Source: Rhizobium sp. BK418
Lineage (GTDB): Bacteria > Pseudomonadota > Alphaproteobacteria > Rhizobiales > Rhizobiaceae
Direction: 5' to 3'
Assembly (NCBI RefSeq): GCF_004341105.1
Contig: NZ_SLZK01000014.1
Location: forward strand, 1-56,119
Length of the DNA: 56,119 nucleotides
Position 1 is the stretch's first letter. Every line of letters begins with the position of its first letter. Under the pieces are notes generated by a model. The model did no database searches and was not told the origin of the DNA. It was given only the letters and a program-made list of their open reading frames with translations. Below are positions 34,256 through 42,893 of this stretch, piece after piece. The position numbers and the translations under genes were made by a program.

Positions 34256-35071
34256 ATGGCACCCCGTCGACCCTACTGGAAAGGCTATCTGAAGCTGTCG
34301 CTGGTCACGTGTCCGGTCGCGATGAGCCCGGCCACCTCGGAAAGCGAAAAGGTTCGCTTCCATACTCTCAACAAAGAGACGGGAAACCGGGTCGTATCGC
34401 GGTATGTCGACTCCGTTACCGGCAAACCCGTGAAGGACGAGAACGAAGCCAAGGGCTACGAGCGCGGCGAGAACGACTACGTTCTCCTGACGGACGAGGA
34501 CCTCGAGAGTGTTGAACTCGAGACCGTACGCACGATCGATATCGAAAAGTTCGTTCCGCGCGACAGTATCGAATGGATTTACCTGGAAACGCCCCACTAC
34601 CTCGTGCCGAACGAGAAGATCGGCAACGAGGCGTTCGCGGTGATCCGCGATGCCATGAAGGCGGAGGACGTCCTGGGTATATCACGGGTGGTTATCGGCA
34701 GGCGCGAACGGGCTATCGTCCTGGAACCGCGCGGTGATGGCATCGTTGCCTGGACCCTGCGCTTCGGCGACGAGGTCCGTCCCGAAGGCGAGTATTTCGA
34801 GACTATCCAAAAGAAGGCCGATCCCAAGATCGTTGCCGCGATCACAAAGATGATCAAGCCAAGGATCGTTAAATGGTCGCCCGACATGGTGCGTGATCCA
34901 ATTCAGGAAAATCTGCTCAAGCTCATAGCCTCCAAGAAAAAATCTCTGAAACCGAGCAAGGAGCCGAAAGCGAAATCGGACGAAGGCGATAAGCCGTCCA
35001 ACGTGATCAACATCATGGATGCCCTCAAGAAGAGCGTCGCTGCGGATTGGAAGGCCAGGAAAGGACCATGA
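34256..35071 (+). CDS. ku: Ku DNA end-binding protein (second of two)
   Basis: This 271-residue Ku begins with WKGYLKLSLVTCPVAMSPA and keeps the same landmarks (IEWIYLETPHYLVP, AFAVIRDAMK). It has a Lys-rich C-terminus (KKKSLKPSKEPKAK). It differs clearly from the first copy, which fits an obligate heterodimer, not a recent duplication. GGGAG precedes the ATG at 34256. A strong terminator lies at 35191-35213. The pair forms one operon behind the stress-type promoter at 33295. Confidence 0.93.
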   Translation: MAPRRPYWKGYLKLSLVTCPVAMSPATSESEKVRFHTLNKETGNRVVSRYVDSVTGKPVKDENEAKGYERGENDYVLLTDEDLESVELETVRTIDIEKFVPRDSIEWIYLETPHYLVPNEKIGNEAFAVIRDAMKAEDVLGISRVVIGRRERAIVLEPRGDGIVAWTLRFGDEVRPEGEYFETIQKKADPKIVAAITKMIKPRIVKWSPDMVRDPIQENLLKLIASKKKSLKPSKEPKAKSDEGDKPSNVINIMDALKKSVAADWKARKGP

Positions 35072-35190
35072 ACGAAAAGCCGCCTTCCCCCCGAAAGCGT
35101 CATTGAATTCGGCCGACGAATTTATTTATCATGATCGGCAGTCGTTGGGATTGATGCAATACACTCCGACGCTCTGTCGGGCGCTCCGAG

Positions 35191-35213
35191 CGCTCTCGTG
35201 GAGAGCGTTTTTT
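35191..35213 (+). terminator. Rho-independent terminator after the ku pair
   Basis: CGCTCTC (35191-35197), loop GTG, GAGAGCG (35201-35207), then six T (35208-35213). This is a textbook intrinsic terminator on the plus strand, 120 bp after the second ku gene. Confidence 0.85.
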
Positions 35214-35303
35214 CACGCTCTGTGTTTCAATTCAAACTTCGAAATCCGTGTATCGTTGTATTAACAGTTCGCGCTATCTCAAAGGTGGTCGAGAATGTAG
35301 CTC

Positions 35304-35803
35304 TTGCGCGAGCGCTGGGTGCGATTCATCGTCCGCACAATTAACCGACGCAATGCATTCGGTCATCTCGACATCCTGTTCGTGAATGCCGGCGTCGCTC
35401 AATTCGGCCCGGTCGAAAGCTGGTCCGAAGCAGACTTCGACAGATCGTTCGCGACGAATGTGAAAGGCCCGTACTTCCTGATCCAGGCTCTGATCCCAAT
35501 CTTCTCTAAGAGCGCCTCGATCGTACTGAACACGTCGATCAACGCCCAAGTCGGGCGAGCTGGTCGGGTATTCGCGTCAACGCCGTCAGCCCCGGACCGA
35601 TCGCGACGCCACTCTACGGGAAGCTCGGCATGTCGGAAGCGGAGATGAAGGCAATGTCCGAAGGCGTGCAGAAGCAGATACCTGTCGGCCGGTTTGGGGA
35701 CGTGTCGGAGGTAGCAAAGACGGTCGTATTCTTCGCATCCGACGAAGCTGCCTATATCGTCGGTAGCGAGCTCGTCATCGACGGCGGCATGAGCAACCTT
35801 TAA
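35304..35803 (+). pseudogene. Truncated SDR lacking its active site
   Basis: The remnant begins at the FGHLDILFVNAGVAQFG strand, with the N-terminal cofactor loop gone. The next part (SIVLNTSINAQVGR) is cut off before YxxxK. The frame then shifts to GIRVNAVSPGPIATPLYG, ending with IVGSELVIDGG and a stop at 35801-35803. A deletion of roughly 90 bp removed the catalytic Tyr and Lys. It cannot be an active dehydrogenase. Confidence 0.85.
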
Positions 35804-35830
35804 TCGGTGTCCAACTTCAAGGAGCAGAAC

Positions 35831-36622
35831 ATGCAGATTGATCTCAAAGGAAAGACCGCCCTGGTAACGGGGTCAACGGAGGGCATCGGCTATGCGATTG
35901 CCGGTCAACTCGCCAGAGCCGGCGCGAACGTCGTCGTCAACGGCAGGTCCGAGGACAAGACCGCCAAAGCTGCCGAACGGCTGCAAAGAGAGGGTGCCAA
36001 GGGCAGTGTCACTGCGATTGCCGCTGATCTCGCCACCGCCGACGGGTGCGCTGAACTCGTCGCAAAGCTGCCGCATGTGGACATCCTCATCAACAATGCA
36101 GGGATCTTTCAGCCGGGCGATTTTTTCGACACCACGGACGAAGTTTGGGACCGGCACTGGCAGGTGAACGTCATGTCTGCCGTGCGATTGTCGCGGGCTT
36201 ATCTGGCCGGAATGCAGAGGGCAAACTGGGGACGCGTCATTTTCATCGCCTCGGAATCCGGGTTCAACATCCCGGTGGAGATGATCCACTACGGCGTCAG
36301 CAAGACGGCCGATATCGCCGTCGCCCGCGGACTTGCCAAGCGCATGGCGGGTACAGGGGTGACCGTGAACTCCGTTCTTCCTGGCCCTACCTTATCTGAA
36401 GGCGTCGAGGCTATGCTTGCCGACGAGCGGGAAAGGACCGGAAAATCGATCGAGGAGGTCGCTGCCGACTTCGTCAAGCAGCACCGGAGCAGTTCCCTCA
36501 TTCAACGCGCCGCCAGAGTCGAGGAGATCGCGAACCTAGTGACTTACTTGGCATCACCATTGGCATCGGCCACGACGGGCGCTTCGATGCGGGTGGATGG
36601 CGGCCTGATCGATACCCTTTAA
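35831..36622 (+). CDS. SDR-family oxidoreductase
   Basis: About 263 residues form an intact classical SDR: GSTEGIGYAIA, NNAGI, FIASESGF, Y-x-x-x-K in IHYGVSKTA, ending MRVDGG. The ATG at 35831 has AAGGAG 6 nt upstream, and a GTG at 35807 is out-competed by it. It lies 27 bp after the decayed SDR, so the two once formed an operon. A terminator at 36687-36715 ends the unit. Substrate unknown. Confidence 0.9.
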   Translation: MQIDLKGKTALVTGSTEGIGYAIAGQLARAGANVVVNGRSEDKTAKAAERLQREGAKGSVTAIAADLATADGCAELVAKLPHVDILINNAGIFQPGDFFDTTDEVWDRHWQVNVMSAVRLSRAYLAGMQRANWGRVIFIASESGFNIPVEMIHYGVSKTADIAVARGLAKRMAGTGVTVNSVLPGPTLSEGVEAMLADERERTGKSIEEVAADFVKQHRSSSLIQRAARVEEIANLVTYLASPLASATTGASMRVDGGLIDTL

Positions 36623-36686
36623 GGAGTAGGAGCCTGAATCAGAGCGGCGAAAAATCCCCGCAGGGTGAACCGACGGAGGCTTCGGT

Positions 36687-36715
36687 CCGTTCCCGCGCGT
36701 CGGGAACGGATTTTT
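36687..36715 (+). terminator. Rho-independent terminator after SDR
   Basis: CCGTTCCCG (36687-36695), 5-nt loop, CGGGAACGG (36701-36709), then A and five T. Good stem and T tract, 65 bp after the SDR stop. Confidence 0.8.
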
Positions 36716-36779
36716 GTTGAAAGAGGTCATGGACGGGAAGCGCCGAACCGGCTCGATCGCTTCTGGTCGTAATCGTTTC

Positions 36780-37378
36780 GATCTTCCTCAAACACGTCAA
36801 CGATGCGCATTGCCTCGAACGCCCGGTTGGCAGTGTCGGCTATCGGGATATTTGCGGCCAATGCCAGGGACAGGAAGGATGGCAGCACGATGGCCGTCTC
36901 GTCACCTCCGCCGGCCAAGCTGCGGGCATAGATCTCGCCCTCACACCGGTCGGGGAGGCACATGGGAGGGACGTGGCGTTGGCAGTTGCGAAGCGGCTAG
37001 TCGTTGTGGCGCAATCCAAGGGGCCGGTCTCCGTTCAGCCCATCCTCAGGGCCTACGTCGAATCCGAGCTCGCCGATCGCAAATATCCAGCAGCACACGG
37101 TGGTACATCCGCGCGAGCGGCACACTCTCGAGTCTCTCGCAAACTGGGTCGGCATGAGCACCCGACGCCTGTGCCCGGCACTTCGTGCAGGCTACAGGCC
37201 GCAACCCGCATGAATATGCGGAACGGGCGAGGATCGAGGCCGCGAGCAACATGCTCGAAGGCGGCAGTCTTCGAGACGATCACGTTAAACTGCGGATTCG
37301 GCATGCTGCCAGAAAGAGCGCGGTTTTCGCGGCTGGCGGTAGAGCCTGCTCGATATCGCTTGCGGAGGGCGGCGTGAG
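36780..37378 (+). pseudogene. Decayed GlxA/AraC-type regulator
   Basis: GlxA landmarks occur in several plus-strand frames: the DJ-1 domain end (GRLVTSAGQAAGIDLAL near 36895, followed by GRDVALAVAKRLVV) and the AraC part (HTLESLANWVGMSTRRL near 37120, then YAERARIEAASNMLEGG near 37213). At least two frameshifts break it. Boundaries are approximate. Confidence 0.7.
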
Positions 37379-37425
37379 ACACCGCCAGCAAACGGGAGCA
37401 GGTTAATCGTCCACGCGGGGCTGAT

Positions 37426-38841
37426 TTAACTCCGCTTCCGGTCTGCCAAGCTTAGAAGCCGGCGACAAGCTTCCGCCAGGTTCTTCTGAGGCGCTGTCGC
37501 TACGCCGAGCAGGAGTCCCGACTGGGCGTTCTCTGGTGAAGAATACCAGGGCGAAAGCGGGGCTGGGAAAAGACCCAGCGTGAGAGCCTCACTCACCACC
37601 GCCACGTCAGAGATATCGTTCCGCAGCTTTAGTAGGACCGCGAGGCCCGGCGTCGCAACCTCTGTGACGCTGTCGGAAGCTGGCAGGGAAGCGAGCACCG
37701 CCTGCTGTCGGGATGCATAGAGCCGCTTCGTGCGGCGTATGTGCCTCAGGTAGTGCCCATCCCTGATGAACGCCGCGACAGCGATCTGCACTGCGGGACC
37801 TGGCGCTGGCATGAGGCAGGCTGCCGTCTCCGCAAACAGAGGCACGAGCGCAGGAGGCGCGATGACGAAGCCGAGCCGGAGCGCCGGACTTATCGTTTTG
37901 CTGAAGGACCCGATATGGATGACACGCCCGGCGCGATCCAGAGAGGCAAGCGCGGGGGCGGCTCTCCCCCTCAGCTGCAGTTCGCTCAGGTAGTCATCTT
38001 CCACAACCCATCCATCATTTGCGGCTGCCCAGTCGAGCAGAAGCAGGCGTCGTTCGAGCGACAAGGTGTGGCCTAGCGGCGCCTGCTGCCCCGGCGTGAC
38101 AACTGCAAGCTTCGCGCCGGGGCACGAGGCCATGCCGTGCTCAACGTTGATACCCTGCGCATCGACCGGGATCGGCGCTACTGAGAGACCGGCCAGCTCG
38201 ACGCCTCTTCTCGACCAAGGAAAGCTAGGCTCTTCCAGCCAAGCGGTATGCCCCGCAAGCTTTAGCGTGCCGAGCGCAAGCCCCAGACCTGCGGCATATC
38301 CGTTGGTCACTATCACCTGATCCGGCGAACAGTTCATCCCACGGGCTATCGCCAGAAAGGAGGCGATCTCGCGTCTCAGGTCTAGCTCCCCACGCGGATC
38401 CGGGTAGAGCAGCGGCGCGCTCGCCCCAGTACGCACGGCCTGGCCGTGCAGACGGGCGAACAATGTTGCTGGAAAGATGTCGGTCGCAGGCACGCCCATT
38501 TGAAAGAACGCAGGTCCCTGCGTCATGTCCAGATACATTTGCATAAAAGTACCGGGATCCACCCGCATCTGGCCGCCTGCAACGGGACCCGGCCGTCGCG
38601 CCACGCGCGTGCCAGCCGCCCTTGATGCCTCGATCAGCTGCGCGGCGGCGAGCTTGTCATAGGCGGCGCGGACGGTTCCGCGCGCCACGCCGAGCTCGGC
38701 TGCCAAGTCCTGCCACGAAGGCAGCCGGACTCCCTGTTCCAATACACCGTCCTCGATCGCCTTCCTGATTCCGGAACGGATCTGTTCCGAAAGCGAAGTA
38801 CGTGCGGAGCGGTCGATGGACAGGTTAAGTTTGGTCATCAT
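37426..38841 (-). CDS. MocR-type (GntR/aminotransferase) PLP-dependent transcriptional regulator
   Basis: About 471 residues: a GntR winged helix (residues 10-75, LAAELGVARGTVRAAYDKL) linked to a class-I aminotransferase-like domain. The PLP-binding Lys lies in GSFSKTISPALRLG, and DDYLSEL holds the conserved Asp and Tyr. MocR proteins sense PLP or amino-acid derivatives and activate a divergent gene. It diverges from the cupin and AhpD-like genes (90 bp apart), which are its likely targets. ATGs at 38841 and 38838 are both possible, and the frame extends further without support. Confidence 0.9.
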   Translation of the reverse strand: MMTKLNLSIDRSARTSLSEQIRSGIRKAIEDGVLEQGVRLPSWQDLAAELGVARGTVRAAYDKLAAAQLIEASRAAGTRVARRPGPVAGGQMRVDPGTFMQMYLDMTQGPAFFQMGVPATDIFPATLFARLHGQAVRTGASAPLLYPDPRGELDLRREIASFLAIARGMNCSPDQVIVTNGYAAGLGLALGTLKLAGHTAWLEEPSFPWSRRGVELAGLSVAPIPVDAQGINVEHGMASCPGAKLAVVTPGQQAPLGHTLSLERRLLLLDWAAANDGWVVEDDYLSELQLRGRAAPALASLDRAGRVIHIGSFSKTISPALRLGFVIAPPALVPLFAETAACLMPAPGPAVQIAVAAFIRDGHYLRHIRRTKRLYASRQQAVLASLPASDSVTEVATPGLAVLLKLRNDISDVAVVSEALTLGLFPAPLSPWYSSPENAQSGLLLGVATAPQKNLAEACRRLLSLADRKRS

Positions 38842-38931
38842 GGGTTCATGGTACACTGTTTGTCTGAGTTCTTGGTTCTTTTTCTTGTGCCACGGAAGCG
38901 GCATCTTCATTTCATCGAAAGGAGCACATCG

Positions 38932-39357
38932 ATGAAGATGAACAACCCGTTGCCCGCCGCCTTCGCGGCACTTTCCTGTATCATCGCGTCGCCAGCGTTG
39001 GCTCATGATCCGCGATCCGAAACCGTGATTCCGAAGCTACGCGAGGCAATTCCCACCGTACCGGGCAAGTCGCTTGTCGCAGTCGAAGTCGACTACGAGC
39101 CTGGTGCGGCCTCCCAGCCACATACCCACGCCAGGTCGGCCTTCATCTATGCCTATGTCCTTTCCGGCGAGGTTGAGTCGAAGGTCAACGACGGGCCGGC
39201 TCGCATCTACAAAACCGGAGAAGGCTGGTCAGAGCCACCTGGCGCCGTCCATTCCATCAGCCGCAACGCGAGCTCGACGAAGCCAGCCAAGCTGCTTGCC
39301 GTCTTCGTCACCGATACCACCGAAACAAAGCTCACTTTCCCCATGAAGCAGAACTAA
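38932..39357 (+). CDS. Exported cupin-domain protein
   Basis: About 141 residues with a Sec signal peptide (MKMNNPLPAAFAAL, cleavage near SPALA-HDP) and a single cupin barrel (PHTHARSAFIYAYVLSGE, PPGAVHSI). ATG at 38932 follows AAAGGAG at 8 nt spacing. It pairs with the AhpD-like gene 11 bp downstream and lies divergent from the MocR gene. This cupin/AhpD/MocR arrangement recurs in many Proteobacteria. Role unknown, possibly handling a reactive small molecule in the periplasm. Confidence 0.85.
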   Translation: MKMNNPLPAAFAALSCIIASPALAHDPRSETVIPKLREAIPTVPGKSLVAVEVDYEPGAASQPHTHARSAFIYAYVLSGEVESKVNDGPARIYKTGEGWSEPPGAVHSISRNASSTKPAKLLAVFVTDTTETKLTFPMKQN

Positions 39358-39368
39358 GGAGAAGCGAC

Positions 39369-39818
39369 ATGACACAAAGGCTTGATTACAACCAGGTCGC
39401 GCCGAATGGCGCGAAGGCACTTGGCGGGGTCTATGGCTACGTCACCCAGAGCGGCCTGCCGGGAGAACTCGTCGACCTCGTCTATCTACGCGTATCGCAG
39501 ATCAACAACTGCGCCTATTGCCTAGACATGCACACGCGCGAGCTTGTCAAGCGAGGCGTCAGCGCTGAGAAGCTGGCTCTCCTGCAGGCGTGGGAAGAGG
39601 GCGGCAGCCTCTTCTCCGAGATCGAGCGTGCAGCTCTCGCATGGGCGGAGAGCGTTACCCTGGTCGCGCAAACAGGCGTCCCAGACGTTGCTTATCAAGC
39701 GGCGCGCAAGGTCTTCAATGAAAAGCAGCTTGTCGACCTCACAATCGCGATCAGCCTTATGAATAGCTATAATCGTATGGCCATCAGCTTCCGCAATACG
39801 CCACAGGCAGCGCGTTAA
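39369..39818 (+). CDS. AhpD-like carboxymuconolactone decarboxylase family protein
   Basis: This 149-residue all-helical protein has the AhpD-type redox motif: NNCAYCLDMHTRE, with a Cys-x-x-Cys pair and the downstream His. Members reduce peroxides or act in thiol redox chemistry. GGAG precedes the ATG. It follows the cupin gene closely, so the two form a small operon under the MocR regulator. Confidence 0.9.
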   Translation: MTQRLDYNQVAPNGAKALGGVYGYVTQSGLPGELVDLVYLRVSQINNCAYCLDMHTRELVKRGVSAEKLALLQAWEEGGSLFSEIERAALAWAESVTLVAQTGVPDVAYQAARKVFNEKQLVDLTIAISLMNSYNRMAISFRNTPQAAR

Positions 39819-40411
39819 GCCGGACCGAAGGCCAGTCCAATCGAGCGCGAATGGAGTGTTCCATGACCCCTGGAGATAGCCGGAACCGGCATGCCTGACA
39901 GCAGCTCGCAGGGAATGTGACGCAGCTCATACGCGACACGGACAGCGAGCTGTTCTTTCACCATTCATGTGGTGTCTATTTTGGGGAGCTATGACCGGGA
40001 AAGGCGGAGGTTTTCGTGAAGCCAACTTCAAAGACGAGATCATCGACGCGTTCTACCAGGGCATGAAGCACAGACCGGAAACCACCTTTGGCCCCTTCAA
40101 TGATGATTTCCTGGCCGCAAAGGATCCGCAGGTCAATCGAGCCGAAATGTGCTTGGTCATTTGCAACTTGTACTGGGGACACTGAAATGTTTCCTGGAGC
40201 ATGAGGCAGAAGCGTCAACGCAGAGCAAGAGGCATCAACTGCCTCCCGCGGATTCCGGCGCGAGCAGACATCGGGGCGGACATCGATACCGGGATCTGCC
40301 GCGGCTCCGGAACCTCGTCACCCTCCGCATGAGTTATTCGCAGCGACCGTACCATCGGCGCACCGATCAAGCGTATCCTTTAACGGCTCCGCAAGGACAT
40401 GACATTCTAAG
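39819..40411. other. Intergenic region holding an HD-domain fragment
   Basis: Apart from the HD-domain remnant at 39967-40185, I found no gene, terminator or clear promoter. Several stops in all frames suggest decayed DNA. Confidence 0.45.
39967..40185 (+). pseudogene. C-terminal remnant of an HD-domain (cyanamide hydratase-like) protein
   Basis: The 72-residue frame contains NFKDEIIDAFYQGMKHRPETTFG, which matches the C-terminal end of HD-domain proteins of the cyanamide-hydratase type. The catalytic HD motif and everything upstream are missing. No ribosome site fits. It is a fragment and not a functional gene. Confidence 0.6.
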
Positions 40412-41146
40412 ATGACGGGTGCAAATATGACTGGACGCAATTTTCTGGTGACGGGTGCAAGCAAGGGCATCGGTCGCGCACTTTCGAATCGCCTCGCTGC
40501 GGCGGGCCACCATGTGGTCGGCATCGCCCGCACAAAGGAACCCGACTTTCCTGGCACGCTGGTTTCGCTCGATCTCAACGATTCCCAGGCGTCGGAGGAG
40601 GCATTCAGGGAACTTGCAGGCCTCTACTCCTTCGATGGCGTAGTCAACAATGTCGGATTGGCGCGCCTTCACGCGGTGGGTGAAATCGACCTTCATGATC
40701 TGGAGGACATGCTTCGTGTCAACCTGCATCCTACAATCCAGACCGTGCAGGCTCTTCTGCCGGCAATGAAGACGAAAGGCTGGGGCCGGATCGTAAACGT
40801 TAGCAGCATGGTGACGACCGGGACCCCCCTACGAAGCGGCTATGCCGCGGCGAAGGCCGCAGTGAATAGTTTGACACGCACCTGGGCTATGGAACTCGCA
40901 ATCAGTGGCATCACCGTTAATGCAGTTGCACCCGGGCCCGTCGAAACCGAAATGTTCCGCCGCAACACGCCCACTGGGAGTTCCGCCGAGAAACAGTTCC
41001 TCTCGATGATTCCAATGGGTCGCCTCGGCAGGCCGGAAGAAATCGCAGCCGCCATAGCCTTCCTGCTGTCTGAAGACGCGGGGTTCATCACCGGACAGAT
41101 CCTGTTCGTTGACGGCGGTGGATCTGTCGGGAGAAGCGCGACCTGA
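40412..41146 (+). CDS. SDR-family oxidoreductase
   Basis: The 244-residue SDR has GASKGIGRALS, NNVGL, VSSMVTTG, Y-x-x-x-K in SGYAAAKAA and a VDGGG ending, similar to 3-oxoacyl-ACP reductase FabG relatives. ATGs at 40412 and 40427 are both possible, and neither has a strong ribosome site. It stands alone in the map. Substrate unknown. Confidence 0.88.
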   Translation: MTGANMTGRNFLVTGASKGIGRALSNRLAAAGHHVVGIARTKEPDFPGTLVSLDLNDSQASEEAFRELAGLYSFDGVVNNVGLARLHAVGEIDLHDLEDMLRVNLHPTIQTVQALLPAMKTKGWGRIVNVSSMVTTGTPLRSGYAAAKAAVNSLTRTWAMELAISGITVNAVAPGPVETEMFRRNTPTGSSAEKQFLSMIPMGRLGRPEEIAAAIAFLLSEDAGFITGQILFVDGGGSVGRSAT

Positions 41147-41423
41147 AGCACTGCATGCTTTTCGGTCAAGAAAGAAACTTTAACTTTCTCGCCTTCCCAA
41201 CAGCCTTCGCGCCATCCGTAAAACGGATAAAACGCGCTCATGTCCTTGAAAGGACCTCTGCCCTCGGCAAGGTTTGCGATCCTCGTTCCAATGCCGAGAC
41301 CTAGCGACACACCTGGGCGGCACTCCGTTGCACACGTGCGTGGGAATGACCGAACGCAGATCCGCTTCCGCCTCTGCGGTAAGAATGCAGCCTGTCTAAA
41401 ACAACCCTCGGCAGCAACTCTTC

Positions 41424-42518
41424 CTATTCTCTGACCGGAAGGTCAATTTCTTCGCGGTTCTTTTTTGCGCCCTCGACCAGGACCATCTTGAACAGATTGG
41501 CGTCTTGTGCCGACAGCATCCCCGCCCCGGTTCTAATACCTTCTTGCCACGCCGGCCCGCGCTCCCACGCTTCATTGTAGACGAGCGCCAGGTCGGCAGA
41601 TCGCCTTGTCTGCTGCAGCGCTTCAAAGAGCAGCGCAGCTTGACGAACGTCCTTCTCGCGCTTCGCCAATCCCTGCGCGTCAGTGTGTCGGCGGCTGGCG
41701 ACTATGAGCTTATGGATCGCGTACCGGGACGGATCAGGGACGACGACCGGGACACCGCTTCGGTGGAGTAGCATTGTCCTGACGGGTTCCCTTATGAGGA
41801 AGTCGAGAAAGCGCAATGGATCCGCGCTGGCGCCACCAAGGGCAGGCATCTCCGCGGGCTGGTCGATATAGTCATCCGAACCACGGTTCGACGTCAGAAA
41901 TTCAACGCGGTAGCCATCGGCATTCTGAAACGCCGACGAGGCCGCGGACCCGGATCGATGCGGAACGGGCCGGAAACTGGCGTCGACGCCCTGTAGCAGC
42001 TCAACGATTGGGGGCAGGCTGTCTTCAACCTCTCGACTGATGGCATAGTCCTGGGCGATGTCCGCATCGCCAGTCAGGATTGCAGCCATGGGAAGGCGGA
42101 CACCCAGGAGGCCTGAGTAGCACTGAAAGGCGACCGTGCCGATGAGAACAGCGCGGAGCCGAAAAAGACCTCCGCCGGCAAGTGCCTCGACGATGTCGCC
42201 CGTCATGGCGTCAGGGGCGATCATCCCGCCTTCGCGGGTAAGCGTATTTACCAGGCGCCTGCGAGCGCGTAGATCGTCCTTGTCCCGCTTATGACCAGCT
42301 ACGCGCTGCGCGATGTCCGGGTCTTCAGCTGGACCGACGTAACGGCGTTTAGTACCACCATGCCCGTCTGGGATGTCGAAGTACCAATACTTGCGGCCCT
42401 TGATGTTGGCCGGGGTGAACCGACCCTCCGGAGGAAAATCGGCCGTCCACGCGGCGTCTAGCGAGCGCTGACCGAGCTCGGCGAGCATCGTCTGATACAT
42501 GAGGTCGATGGACTTCAT
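41424..42518 (-). CDS. GSU2403-type nucleotidyltransferase-fold protein
   Basis: About 364 residues match the GSU2403-like family with a nucleotidyltransferase fold: opening MYQTMLAELGQRSLDAAW, a KYWYF strand region, and the NTase-like motif GTVAFQCYSGLLGVRL followed by GDADIAQD. Similar folds occur in AbiEii-type toxins and in other DNA-defence genes, but the role of this family is not settled. The frame continues to 42599, but the ATG at 42518 matches the family's N-terminus and leaves the perfect palindrome (42534-42562) in the promoter. Confidence 0.78.
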   Translation of the reverse strand: MKSIDLMYQTMLAELGQRSLDAAWTADFPPEGRFTPANIKGRKYWYFDIPDGHGGTKRRYVGPAEDPDIAQRVAGHKRDKDDLRARRRLVNTLTREGGMIAPDAMTGDIVEALAGGGLFRLRAVLIGTVAFQCYSGLLGVRLPMAAILTGDADIAQDYAISREVEDSLPPIVELLQGVDASFRPVPHRSGSAASSAFQNADGYRVEFLTSNRGSDDYIDQPAEMPALGGASADPLRFLDFLIREPVRTMLLHRSGVPVVVPDPSRYAIHKLIVASRRHTDAQGLAKREKDVRQAALLFEALQQTRRSADLALVYNEAWERGPAWQEGIRTGAGMLSAQDANLFKMVLVEGAKKNREEIDLPVRE

Positions 42519-42893
42519 TTGCCTTGACTCGGCGTTATACTGTTTTTCAAGAACAGTATAACGGTCGAGAGGATAGGTCGCAAGATTGGAAAGGCGCATC
42601 CGAATTCCGCCTTTGGCACGCGCCTTCCGGCAGGACGCAAGACAAACCGGCGTTACCAGAATCGCGCGAGACCTTGAATTGACAATCGCTAATCATCTGT
42701 CGTCTGAAGGGGCGGACCGCACGTGCTCATCGGCCGAGACATCATGCGGGCGATACATCAGATCATAACCGTTCTATGGCCGCAGTTTGTCAACAGACCG
42801 TGGGAAGCCCCCACCGTTGCCAAGTCCGGCCTGCGCGCTACCTGCACAAGACTGAGGAACATCTCCCTTTAGCCTTCTTCGACCGACATTCTG
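42519..42893. other. Divergent intergenic region
   Basis: Holds the palindrome at 42534-42562 and the promoters of two divergent genes. No small gene was recognised. Confidence 0.5.
42534..42562. promoter_or_regulatory. Perfect 11-bp palindrome, candidate operator
   Basis: GTTATACTGTT (42534-42544), a 7-bp spacer, and AACAGTATAAC (42552-42562) are exact inverted repeats 16 bp before the preferred start of the nucleotidyltransferase-fold gene. The AT content stands out. A regulator binding here could control that gene. It could equally be autoregulation. Confidence 0.6.
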
